A stretch of DNA of 5,773 bases from Caldifarciminota bacterium UBA2202 (GTDB lineage: Bacteria; Hydrothermota; 32-111). The position numbers and the translations under genes are program-made. Below the pieces are notes generated by a model. That model was not told the DNA's origin, searched no databases, and saw only the letters and a program-made list of their open reading frames with translations. The stretch covers positions 1 to 5,773 of the forward strand of contig DCUY01000081.1 of NCBI GenBank assembly GCA_002327905.1, given 5' to 3'. Below are positions 1 to 5,753 of the stretch, in pieces (within the stretch, counting starts at the first letter, position 1; every line of letters begins with the position of its first letter).

Positions 1-43
1 AGTGTGTGAGCCGACGCTACACCCGCGTGCCGCGAGATAAAAC

Positions 44-117
44 GCCGTATGCCGTGTACCGTGTGCCGTATGCCGTATGCCGTATGCCGCGCGAGACAAA
101 GACGCCGTGAGCCGTGG
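44..117. repeat. Heptamer tandem array, GCCGTAT/GCCGTGT type (left array)
   Basis: Units in register from base 44: GCCGTAT, GCCGTGT, ACCGTGT, then three GCCGTAT copies (65-85) and a diverged GCCGCGC. After an 11-base interruption come GCCGTGA and GCCGTGG (104-117). Bases 1-43 look like further decayed units (GTGTGAG, GCGTGCC, GCGAGAT). The array is much richer in G/C than the neighbouring genes and has no coding character. Read on the minus strand the unit is ATACGGC, which belongs to the same family as the array at 5689-5753. Its function is unknown. Confidence 0.85.
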
Positions 118-123
118 GCAAAA

Positions 124-158
124 AACAATAAACAATAGGCAATAAACAAGAGACAAGC
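124..158. repeat. A-rich heptad stretch continuing the 7-base period
   Basis: Immediately after the G/C-rich heptamers the sequence changes composition but keeps a 7-base step: AACAATA, AACAATA, GGCAATA, AACAAGA, GACAAGC. Only the first two units are identical, so this is a short, imperfect repeat. It fills the space between the left array and the abiE promoter. Confidence 0.55.
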
Positions 159-217
159 AAAAACATGTAAAAAAAAATGGGAGAAGCATAGTGACCAGTG
201 CAGAGAGATGGGAGGGC

Positions 218-246
218 TTGACAAATTTCAACAAACCAAATATAAT
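218..246 (+). promoter_or_regulatory. Consensus sigma-70 promoter of the abiE operon
   Basis: TTGACA at 218-223 and TATAAT at 241-246 are both perfect hexamers separated by the optimal 17 bases. Transcription would be expected to begin near 252-254, giving a leader of roughly 40 bases before the abiEi start at 292. A promoter this strong on a toxin-antitoxin operon normally needs repression, which fits the inverted repeat directly downstream. Confidence 0.88.
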
Positions 247-254
247 AGTTTAAG

Positions 255-291
255 TTTGCGAAAAGTAACTTAAAACATAACTATTCGCAAA
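255..291. promoter_or_regulatory. Inverted repeat, probable AbiEi operator
   Basis: TTTGCGAAAAGT (255-266) is matched by ACTATTCGCAAA (280-291), giving 11 of 12 complementary positions, 8 of them contiguous, around a 13-base centre. It lies just downstream of the expected transcription start and its last base touches the ATG of abiEi. AbiEi antitoxins are known to repress their own operon by binding inverted repeats in the promoter region through their N-terminal winged helix, so this is the obvious candidate operator. In RNA it could also form a hairpin that ends at the start codon. The operator assignment is inference. Confidence 0.65.
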
Positions 292-1092
292 ATGAAACAT
301 ATGAAAAAGACTTTGGAAAGCTTTATAACAGAAAAAAGAAGCAATGGAATTTATACCTTCTCTACTGAAGAAGTGCAGAACTATTTAGGTTCAACATATA
401 ATAATGTAAAGCAAGTATTGTATGGGTACAAAAAAAGAAATAAAGTGGCTTCAGTGAGACAGGGATTCAATGTAATAATTACACCTGAATATTCAAAAAG
501 CAGAGTATTGCCTGCTTATCTGTTTTTAGATGATATGATGAAATGGCTAAAACGAGATTATTATATTGGATTGTTTTCTGCCGCTTCTATATATGGAGCT
601 ACACATTATCAAATAATGGAAAATTATATTTTCATCAACGGGTCTCCGATGAGAAATATAAAAAAAGAGAAACTATCTTTGAAATTTATTGCTATCAAAT
701 ATTTTAACAAAAAACAAATATGTAAATTAAAAACAGAAGCAGGGTATGTCAACATCTCTACTCCCGAATTGACTGCTCTTGATCTGATGGGATATCTTGA
801 AAACAGCAGTTTAGAAAGAAATATAGAAATAATAAAACAATTTGTCGACAAAATAGCCGCGGATAGTTTGTTTAAGGCGGCCAGTGTTTATCCGCAGAGA
901 GCGGCTGTTCAGCGCCTCGGTTATGTGTTGGAACAAGTGCTTTTTGATAATGAGTTGGCTGATTCACTTGCATCGGTAATGAAGGGGAGAAAGTGGAATA
1001 CGGTTCCGCTATCTCCACATAAAGAAAGAGAAGGAGTGACTATAGAAAAATGGAAAATTATTAAAAACATAAATCCGGAAATAGAAATATGA
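292..1092 (+). CDS. abiEi: AbiEi-family type IV antitoxin / transcriptional autorepressor
   Basis: This 266-residue protein matches the usual length and layout of AbiEi antitoxins. Residues ~1-70 resemble the N-terminal winged-helix domain: 'YTFSTEEVQNYLG' (21-33) and 'VKQVLYGYKKRNKVASVRQGFNVI' (39-62) look like the recognition helix and wing. Residues ~75-266 form the antitoxin domain, with the family signatures 'YYIGLFSAASIYGATH' (90-105), 'ISTPELTALDLMGY' (155-168), 'AVQRLGYVLE' (205-214) and a 'W..VPLSP' segment (235-242). In the family it represses its own promoter and neutralises AbiEii without stable contact (type IV), acting in the cytoplasm. The stop overlaps the abiEii start (ATGA, 1089-1092). 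No Shine-Dalgarno sequence is visible. Start 292 is chosen because the inverted repeat ends at 291; Met4 (base 301) is an alternative. Family assignment is firm from remembered motifs; activity is not shown. Confidence 0.9.
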   Translation: MKHMKKTLESFITEKRSNGIYTFSTEEVQNYLGSTYNNVKQVLYGYKKRNKVASVRQGFNVIITPEYSKSRVLPAYLFLDDMMKWLKRDYYIGLFSAASIYGATHYQIMENYIFINGSPMRNIKKEKLSLKFIAIKYFNKKQICKLKTEAGYVNISTPELTALDLMGYLENSSLERNIEIIKQFVDKIAADSLFKAASVYPQRAAVQRLGYVLEQVLFDNELADSLASVMKGRKWNTVPLSPHKEREGVTIEKWKIIKNINPEIEI

Positions 1093-1874
1093 TTTCCAAA
1101 AGATATATTATTCAGTGGAGAGCGAAAGCTGACTGGATAGCAGATTATCAGGTAGAGCAGGATCTCGTTATATCGAGAGCAATATTGGAAATATTTTCCA
1201 GCGAATATTTATATAATAGATTGGCCTTCAGAGGAGGAACTTCGCTAAATAAATTATTTTTTAAAGAATCGGCAAGGTATTCTGAAGACATAAACCTTGT
1301 TCAAATAAAATCTGAACCTATCAAAGAAACGGTTAGACAACTGCGAGAAAAACTCTCTTTTCTTGGAATGGGAGAGTTGAAGCAGAAGGAGAGCAACAAC
1401 ACTCTCGTTTTTCGTTATGAATCGGAAATTCCTCCCATAATTCCCATGAAATTAAAAATAGAAATAAACTGCAGAGAGCATTTTAATGTTCTTGGATTGA
1501 AATCAAAAAAGTACTCGGTTGATTCGGAATGGTTTAAAGGAAATGGTGTCATAAGAACATACCCGTTGGAGGAGATACTGGGAACAAAATTGCGCGCATT
1601 ATATCAAAGAAAAAAAGGCAGAGATCTGTTTGATTTATACAAAGCATTGATTTTATTAAAACCTGATATTGACAAGATGCTTTTATGCTACCGTAAATAT
1701 ATGGAGTTTTCTGTGGGCAAAGCACCTTCTAAGAAGGATTTTGTGAAGAATTTGACATTGAAAATGAATGATAGGGATTTTTTAAATGATGTTAATGGAT
1801 TGATTAGAAACAGTGATTATAATGCAAAGACAGCAGGAGAATACATAATGAAGCACTTGATAGAGAAAATGTAG
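1089..1874 (+). CDS. abiEii: AbiEii-family nucleotidyltransferase toxin (variant motif)
   Basis: This 261-residue protein belongs to the AbiEii/AbiGii/MenT-like nucleotidyltransferase toxins (DNA polymerase beta fold). Related MenT enzymes add nucleotides to tRNA and stop translation; AbiE causes phage abortive infection and growth arrest. Visible motifs are 'FRGGTSLNK' (47-55), 'RYSEDINL' (63-70), 'KLKIEINCREHF' (121-132, candidate third acidic residue E125) and 'EEILGTKLRALYQRKKGRDLFDLY' (161-184). The C-terminal part is helical. The metal-binding motif normally reads DxD (SEDIDL); here the second Asp is Asn69 (codon AAC at 1293-1295, one base from GAC), so activity may be reduced. Ser65 and Asp67 are kept. 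The start overlaps the abiEi stop by 4 bases, with only a weak GGAA 8 bases upstream, suggesting translational coupling. No rho-independent terminator follows. Confidence 0.9.
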   Translation: MISKRYIIQWRAKADWIADYQVEQDLVISRAILEIFSSEYLYNRLAFRGGTSLNKLFFKESARYSEDINLVQIKSEPIKETVRQLREKLSFLGMGELKQKESNNTLVFRYESEIPPIIPMKLKIEINCREHFNVLGLKSKKYSVDSEWFKGNGVIRTYPLEEILGTKLRALYQRKKGRDLFDLYKALILLKPDIDKMLLCYRKYMEFSVGKAPSKKDFVKNLTLKMNDRDFLNDVNGLIRNSDYNAKTAGEYIMKHLIEKM

Positions 1875-1906
1875 ATAATACAGCCGCTGGGGCTAGACTC
1901 AAGAAC

Positions 1907-1927
1907 GGCGTGAGCCGTGTGCCGTGA
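1907..1927. repeat. Short heptamer array, GCCGTGA type (middle array)
   Basis: Three contiguous units, GGCGTGA, GCCGTGT and GCCGTGA, begin 33 bases after the abiEii stop. They share orientation and sequence with the left array (which has GCCGTGA at 104-110 and GCCGTGT at 51-57). The abiE operon is therefore bracketed by direct-orientation members of one repeat family. Confidence 0.75.
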
Positions 1928-1943
1928 GCTAAATACAAAGTGC

Positions 1944-1967
1944 GCTGGTGAGCTGGTGAGCTGGTGA
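1944..1967. repeat. Three perfect tandem copies of the octamer GCTGGTGA
   Basis: GCTGGTGA occurs at 1944-1951, 1952-1959 and 1960-1967 without mismatch. The unit is 8 bases, unlike the 7-base arrays beside it, and its sequence is different. It is followed by 'AAAAGGCAAGACGA', similar in tone to the A-rich heptad stretch at 124-158. Its function is unknown. Confidence 0.85.
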
Positions 1968-2026
1968 AAAGGCAAGACGAATGACCAGAGAGATGCATAG
2001 AAATCAATGCAGAAAGAGGGCAGAAC

Positions 2027-2054
2027 TTGACAACCATGTTGAATTTCATATAAT
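2027..2054 (+). promoter_or_regulatory. Second consensus sigma-70 promoter
   Basis: TTGACA (2027-2032) and TATAAT (2049-2054) are perfect hexamers with a 16-base spacer. Transcription would start near 2060-2062 and, with no gene or clear terminator in between, run through about 245 bases of leader into capE at 2308. It is a diverged copy of the abiE promoter: bases 2008-2026 match 199-217 at 14 of 19 positions, and 'TATAATAGTT' is identical in both. Either it drives the sugar operon or it is a relic of a lost operon. Confidence 0.72.
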
Positions 2055-2059
2055 AGTTA

Positions 2060-2100
2060 AAGATGCAAAAGTGATTTTTAACAAAACTAATAGCAAATCG
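2060..2100. promoter_or_regulatory. Degenerate copy of the abiE operator region
   Basis: Downstream of the second TATAAT the sequence can be aligned with 253-294 using a few small gaps. 'TGCAAAAGT' (2064-2072) parallels 'TTTGCGAAAAGT', and 'ACTAATAGCAAA' parallels 'ACTATTCGCAAA'. After this right arm the abiEi copy reads ATGAAACA, whereas this copy reads TCGAAACA, so the equivalent of the start codon is absent. The inverted symmetry is weaker than in the abiE copy. Whether AbiEi still binds here is unknown. Confidence 0.45.
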
Positions 2101-2240
2101 AAACAACAGGAATTGTACATTATAAAAGATAACAAAAAAAATATCGCAATCTTGACTTTTTTTTATTTCTACTTCACTATAAGAGTCAGTCTTAATGGCC
2201 ACTTTTGAAGAAGTAATAAACGAAACACTTATATTGCTAT

Positions 2241-2269
2241 TTGACTTGGAAGAGATTTGGATATAAACT
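2241..2269 (+). promoter_or_regulatory. Possible weak promoter proximal to capE
   Basis: TTGACT (2241-2246) is followed after 17 bases by TAAACT (2264-2269), or after 15 bases by TATAAA (2262-2267). Each pairing has one good element and one compromise in sequence or spacing. It would give a leader of only ~30 bases for capE and is an alternative to the stronger promoter at 2027. Confidence 0.3.
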
Positions 2270-2297
2270 CTTTGATATAGTTAAAAAAGAATTAGAT

Positions 2298-2304
2298 TGG
2301 AGGT
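2298..2304 (+). promoter_or_regulatory. Strong ribosome binding site of capE
   Basis: TGGAGGT lies 3 bases before the ATG at 2308 (the GGAGG core is 4 bases away). It fixes the capE start and is the strongest Shine-Dalgarno match in the window, in contrast to abiEi, which shows none. Confidence 0.7.
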
Positions 2305-2307
2305 CTA

Positions 2308-3324
2308 ATGTTCAAGAATGAAATATTGCTCATCACTGGCGGAACAGGTTCATTCGGAAACGCCGTACTGAATTTGTTTCTTCATACCGAAGTAAAGGAA
2401 ATCAGAATCTTTTCAAGAGATGAATTGAAGCAGGATGAAATGAGGCAGAAATATCGCAATGATAAACTTAAGTTTTATATAGGAGATGTAAGAGATTCAG
2501 ATTCTATATACGACTCAATGGCTGGAGTTGATTATGTTTTTCATGCGGCGGCATTAAAACAGGTGCCATCCTGTGAGTTTTACCCGATGGAAGCCGTTAA
2601 GACGAATGTTATTGGGACGGAAAATGTATTAAATGCGTGCGTAGCAATGGGGGTCAAAAAGGTGGTTGTATTAAGCACAGACAAGGCGGTATATCCGATA
2701 AATGCTATGGGGATTTCCAAAGCATTGATGGAGAAGGTAACATTAGCAAAAGCAAGAACAACAGAATCATCAGGATGCACAATGAGTGTCACGAGATATG
2801 GCAATGTGATGGCTTCAAGGGGCTCAGTGATACCTCTTTTCATAGAACAGATAAAGAGGGGACAGGCGATAACAATAACCGACCCGGATATGACAAGGTT
2901 TTTGATGTCTTTGGATGAAGCCGTGCATCTTGTTCTGCATGCTTATGAACACGGAAAGTCGGGAGATATTTTTGTGCAGAAATCGCCCGCATCAACAGTG
3001 GCTGATTTGGCTGAGGCAATAAGGCAGATATTTGACTCCCAAACAAAGATAAAGATAATCGGAACAAGGCATGGAGAGAAGAAGTATGAAACACTGCTAA
3101 CCAGAGAAGAGATGGTGAAGGCGCAGGAGGGAGAAAAATACTTCAGAATACCTTCTGATGAAAGAGATTTGAATTATGATAAATATTACACAGAAGGCAA
3201 AAAACAAGTCACAAAGCAGATTGAAGAGTATAATTCCTATAATACGAAAATGCTTAATGTCAAAGAAATAATAGATTTGCTTTTAAAACTTGATTATGTA
3301 AAAAATGAATTAAAAAGGAAGTAA
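2308..3324 (+). CDS. capE: UDP-GlcNAc 4,6-dehydratase / 5-epimerase (CapE/FnlA/WbjB)
   Basis: This is the first enzyme of UDP-N-acetyl-L-fucosamine synthesis: it dehydrates UDP-GlcNAc at C4/C6 and inverts C5 to give a 4-keto-6-deoxy L-sugar nucleotide in the cytoplasm. The 338 residues match the CapE family length (~340). It is an extended SDR protein with the NAD(P)-binding 'ITGGTGSFG' (9-17), 'GDVRD' (59-63), 'HAAALKQVP' (79-87), 'STDKAVYPINAMGISK' (123-138) and 'TRYGNVMASRGSVIP' (162-176). The usual catalytic Tyr of YxxxK is Met134 (MGISK), which is how I remember CapE itself, while Asp125-Lys126 are kept as in inverting 4,6-dehydratases such as PseB. 'GTRHGEKKYETLLTREE' (252-268) and 'Y.R.P.DERDLNYDKY' (278-293) are also typical. 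It is first in a three-gene operon; the next gene begins after 1 base. PseB is the main alternative, but the following genes make CapE much likelier. Confidence 0.93.
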   Translation: MFKNEILLITGGTGSFGNAVLNLFLHTEVKEIRIFSRDELKQDEMRQKYRNDKLKFYIGDVRDSDSIYDSMAGVDYVFHAAALKQVPSCEFYPMEAVKTNVIGTENVLNACVAMGVKKVVVLSTDKAVYPINAMGISKALMEKVTLAKARTTESSGCTMSVTRYGNVMASRGSVIPLFIEQIKRGQAITITDPDMTRFLMSLDEAVHLVLHAYEHGKSGDIFVQKSPASTVADLAEAIRQIFDSQTKIKIIGTRHGEKKYETLLTREEMVKAQEGEKYFRIPSDERDLNYDKYYTEGKKQVTKQIEEYNSYNTKMLNVKEIIDLLLKLDYVKNELKRK

Positions 3325-3325
3325 G

Positions 3326-4438
3326 ATGAAAAATATTCTGATAACCGGAGCGAATGGTTTCGCAGGTAAAAATCTGACTTCTTTTCTAAATGAAAATAAA
3401 GAATTATCGCTTTTGCTTTTTGATGTTGACAATACAAATGAAGAATTAATTAACTTCATTGAGAAAGCGGATGTCATAATTCATCTTGCAGGTGTTAACA
3501 GACCCAAAGAGACAGAGGAGTTTAAAGAAGGAAATTATCTATTTACAAAGAAGATTGCTGAAATACTTATTGAAAAAGGCAAGACAATACCCGTAGTTAT
3601 GTCATCGTCAATACAGGCGAAGCTCGACAACCCATACGGGAAAAGCAAAAGAGAGGGAGAAGATGCTCTAATAGAATATGGCATGAGAATGAAAGCGGAT
3701 GTTTTTATTTATCGTCTGCCAAACCTTTTTGGGAAATGGGGCAAACCAAACTATAATTCGGCTGTTGCCACTTTCTGCCATAACATTTCAAGGAATATAG
3801 ACATACAAGTTTCAAACAGAGACAACATTGTTGAACTTCTTTATATAGATGATATGATGAAAGAATTCGCTGATGTTATAAATGGTAAAAAGAAACACGA
3901 AGGGTTTTATTATACAATTGCAAAAAGCCATAAAAAGATTCTTGGAGAGATAGTTGATTTAATTTATTCTTTCAAAAAGACAAGAGAGGATAAGACTATT
4001 CCTGATATGTCGGATGAGTTTGTAAAGAAACTTTATAGTACATATTTGAGCTACATTCCTGAAAACGATTTCAAATATCCTCTGAAAATGAATATTGATA
4101 ATAGAGGGTCATTTACCGAGTTTATCAGGACGACAGACAGAGGGCAGGTATCTGTCAATATATCTAAGCCGGGTATAACAAAAGGAAATCATTGGCATCA
4201 CACAAAAAATGAGAAGTTTTTAGTTGTCAGCGGGAAAGGTATTATACGTTTCAGGAACATTAATACGAAAGAGGTAATTTCATACATAGTGAGCGGAGAG
4301 AAACTTGAAGTTGTTGACATACCGACAGGTTATACTCATAATATTGAAAATCTTGGTGATACTGACATGATAACGATAATGTGGGTCAATGAAGCTTATG
4401 ATCCGGAGAATCCTGACACATTCTCCAAAGAGGTATAA
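3326..4438 (+). CDS. capF: CapF/FnlB/WbjC bifunctional SDR-cupin reductase
   Basis: This is the second enzyme of the UDP-L-FucNAc route. In the family the C-terminal cupin epimerises C3 of the CapE product and the N-terminal SDR domain reduces C4 with NADPH, giving UDP-2-acetamido-2,6-dideoxy-L-talose. Residues ~1-245 are the SDR half: 'ITGANGFAGKNL' (6-17), 'HLAGVNRP' (53-60), 'SSS' (93-95), Y104GKSK108 (YxxxK) and 'RLPNLFGKW' (130-138). Residues ~250-370 are the cupin: 'NRGSFTEF' (259-266), 'GNHWHHTKNEKFLVVSGKG' (287-305) with likely metal ligands His289, His291 and Glu296, and 'PTGYTHNIEN' (333-342) with His338. The 370 residues match S. aureus CapF. AAGGAAG (3315-3321) before ATG 3326 is the ribosome binding site and overlaps the end of capE. 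The two-domain structure makes the identification very secure. Confidence 0.95.
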   Translation: MKNILITGANGFAGKNLTSFLNENKELSLLLFDVDNTNEELINFIEKADVIIHLAGVNRPKETEEFKEGNYLFTKKIAEILIEKGKTIPVVMSSSIQAKLDNPYGKSKREGEDALIEYGMRMKADVFIYRLPNLFGKWGKPNYNSAVATFCHNISRNIDIQVSNRDNIVELLYIDDMMKEFADVINGKKKHEGFYYTIAKSHKKILGEIVDLIYSFKKTREDKTIPDMSDEFVKKLYSTYLSYIPENDFKYPLKMNIDNRGSFTEFIRTTDRGQVSVNISKPGITKGNHWHHTKNEKFLVVSGKGIIRFRNINTKEVISYIVSGEKLEVVDIPTGYTHNIENLGDTDMITIMWVNEAYDPENPDTFSKEV

Positions 4439-4440
4439 TT

Positions 4441-5559
4441 ATGAAAAAGATGAAAGTAATGACGATTCTGGGAACAAGACCTGAAATTATACGGCTTGCC
4501 GAAGTCATTAAGGCGAATGACAAATATTTTGAACACATTCTTGTTCATACAGGTCAGAATTGGGACTATAATCTTTATGAAATTTTTTTCAAAGAATTAG
4601 GATTGAGAAAACCTGATTATTTTCTTGATTCTGTGGGTAAGACGCTTGGGGAGACAATGGGCAATATCATTGCCAAATCCTATGATGTGCTGTTAAAAGA
4701 AAAGCCGGATGCAGTGTTGATACTCGGCGACACGAACAGCGCGTTGTCAGCAATATCTGCCAAAAGATTGAAAGTGCCTATTTTCCACATGGAAGCAGGC
4801 AACAGATGCTTTGACCAGAATGTACCTGAGGAGATAAACAGGAAGATAGTTGACCATATAAGCGATATAAATCTGCCATATACTGAGCACAGCAGAAGGT
4901 ATCTGTTATCCGAAGGATTTAGAAAAGAGCATATTTTTGTGACAGGGTCGCCTTTGACGGAGGTGCTTTATAAAAATAGTGCAAAGATAGTGAAGAGTAA
5001 GATTTTATCAAAACTTAAATTGAAAAAAGACAAATATATTTTAGTAAGCGCTCATAGGGAAGAAAACATTGACATTGAGAAAAACTTCAAATCATTGACA
5101 GAATCATTGAATTATGTAGCAGAAGAATTGAAAATACCCATTATTTACTCAACTCACCCGAGGAGCTGGAAGAAGATAAAAGAAAAGAAGATAAAGTTTA
5201 ATAAACTCATAAGAAATCTTGAACCATTTGGATTCTTTGATTACAACAAACTTCAGGTAAATGCTTATTGTGTTCTATCGGATAGTGGAACTCTAAGTGA
5301 AGAGTCGGCAATACTCGGCTTTCCTGCAGTATTAATAAGGACAAGTACGGAGAGGCCTGAAGCAGTTGACAAGGGAACAATAGTTATTGGAGGGATTGAA
5401 AAAGAAGGTGTGCTCAGGTCAATAAAACTGTCAAGAATTGATTCGGGAGACGGCTCAATACCGCCTGATTACGGAGATATGAATGTGTCTGTTAAGGTAG
5501 TGAAAATCATAGAAAGCTACACGAAAATAATCAACAGAATGGTGTGGATGAAGAATTGA
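4441..5559 (+). CDS. capG: CapG/FnlC/WbjD-type UDP-sugar 2-epimerase (WecB family)
   Basis: This is a 372-residue non-hydrolysing UDP-N-acetylhexosamine 2-epimerase (WecB fold, GT-B-like). Context predicts that it converts the CapF product, UDP-N-acetyl-6-deoxy-L-talosamine, to UDP-N-acetyl-L-fucosamine by C2 epimerisation. Motifs: 'GTRPEIIRLAEVI' (11-23), 'HTGQNWDYNL' (36-45), 'LGDTNSALSAISAKR' (95-109), 'HMEAGNRCFDQNVPEEINRK' (116-135), 'SAHREEN' (203-209), 'DSGTLSEES' (281-289) and 'RTSTERPEA' (300-308). These cover the catalytic Asp/Glu/His positions of the family. GAGG (4430-4433) lies 7 bases before ATG 4441, inside the end of capF; a second Met at base 4450 is a less favoured start. 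Without its neighbours it could be called WecB (UDP-GlcNAc to UDP-ManNAc), but the capEF context makes CapG the better call. No clear terminator follows. Confidence 0.92.
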   Translation: MKKMKVMTILGTRPEIIRLAEVIKANDKYFEHILVHTGQNWDYNLYEIFFKELGLRKPDYFLDSVGKTLGETMGNIIAKSYDVLLKEKPDAVLILGDTNSALSAISAKRLKVPIFHMEAGNRCFDQNVPEEINRKIVDHISDINLPYTEHSRRYLLSEGFRKEHIFVTGSPLTEVLYKNSAKIVKSKILSKLKLKKDKYILVSAHREENIDIEKNFKSLTESLNYVAEELKIPIIYSTHPRSWKKIKEKKIKFNKLIRNLEPFGFFDYNKLQVNAYCVLSDSGTLSEESAILGFPAVLIRTSTERPEAVDKGTIVIGGIEKEGVLRSIKLSRIDSGDGSIPPDYGDMNVSVKVVKIIESYTKIINRMVWMKN

Positions 5560-5628
5560 GAACTTAATTAAAAATGATAAGTGTATTCAAAATTATTTGC
5601 TTATTTCAATTCTCGAATGGTTTTGTGA

Positions 5629-5691
5629 GGCGGTGTTGTTGTGAAGAATATTGAGGCGGGAACGACAGTGGTGGGGAATCCGGCGAAAATA
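5629..5691 (+). pseudogene. C-terminal remnant of a hexapeptide-repeat sugar acyltransferase
   Basis: In the frame of base 5629 the translation begins GGVVVKNIEAG and continues TTVVGNPAKI. This is the characteristic C-terminal tail of left-handed beta-helix O/N-acyltransferases of surface-sugar pathways (NeuD-, WbbJ- or PglD-like), in which a last helical coil 'GAVV.k.I..gttVvGnPAK' precedes the end. A TGA at 5626-5628 closes the frame directly upstream, and neither frame of 5560-5628 encodes further beta-helix coils, so the body of the gene is missing. The tail runs without a stop into the heptamer array (IRDTEYG...) and stays open to the window end. GTG at 5641 could start a short peptide but has no ribosome binding site. 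It is probably the stub of a polysaccharide-cluster acetyltransferase cut off by recombination. Confidence 0.65.
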
Positions 5692-5753
5692 CGGGATACG
5701 GAATACGGAAAAAGCGGGATACGGGATACGGAATACGGGATACGGAAGACGGA
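5689..5753. repeat. Heptamer tandem array, ATACGGA/ATACGGG type (right array)
   Basis: Units: ATACGGG (5689), ATACGGA (5696), ATACGGA (5703), a 9-base interruption, then ATACGGG (5719), ATACGGA (5726), ATACGGG (5733), ATACGGA (5740) and AGACGGA (5747). The reverse complement, TCCGTAT/CCCGTAT, is one base from the left-array unit GCCGTAT, so the two arrays are related and inverted. Three units make 21 bases, so the in-frame translation repeats IRDTEYG. The array touches the acyltransferase tail without a gap. Confidence 0.88.

Larger units (their letters stand above)
1875..2307. other. Gene-free spacer between the abiE and sugar operons
   Basis: No reading frame here is convincing as a gene. 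In order it holds a decayed heptamer array (1907-1927), three copies of GCTGGTGA (1944-1967), a diverged duplicate of the abiE control region (2008-2105), an A/T-rich stretch with a run of eight T at 2157-2164, and a possible weak promoter plus the capE ribosome binding site (2241-2304). The T run lacks a G/C-rich hairpin before it, so I do not call it a terminator. Confidence 0.7.

Noticed and set aside
44..117. CRISPR array
   Set aside because: The units are contiguous 7-base tandem repeats with no spacers of typical CRISPR length and no cas genes nearby.
1881..1894. Hairpin AGCC...GGCT after abiEii as a terminator
   Set aside because: The stem is only 4-5 base pairs and no T run follows.
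2131..2183. T run after cagatcttgac-like sequence as a rho-independent terminator
   Set aside because: The eight T at 2157-2164 are not preceded by a stable G/C-rich hairpin. The TTGACT at 2152 also lacks a correctly spaced -10 (TATAAG is 20 bases away), so it is not called a promoter.
1804..2202. 132-codon open frame on the minus strand
   Set aside because: It runs antisense through the repeat arrays and into the end of abiEii; its Ser/Leu-rich translation looks like a reading of tandem repeats, not a protein.
1981..2208. 75-codon open frame on the plus strand
   Set aside because: It contains the consensus promoter at 2027-2054 within it, has no ribosome binding site, and its translation is low-complexity (IIKDNKK, FFYFYF) with no family resemblance.
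2195..2266. 23-codon frame starting MATFEEVINETL just before capE
   Set aside because: It reads plausibly as a protein fragment but has no ribosome binding site and I recognise no family. It may be a leader peptide or a gene scrap, but nothing supports either.
5574..5654. 26-codon frame starting MISVFKIICLF after capG
   Set aside because: It has no ribosome binding site, and its end (RRCCCEEY) is an out-of-frame reading of the acyltransferase remnant.
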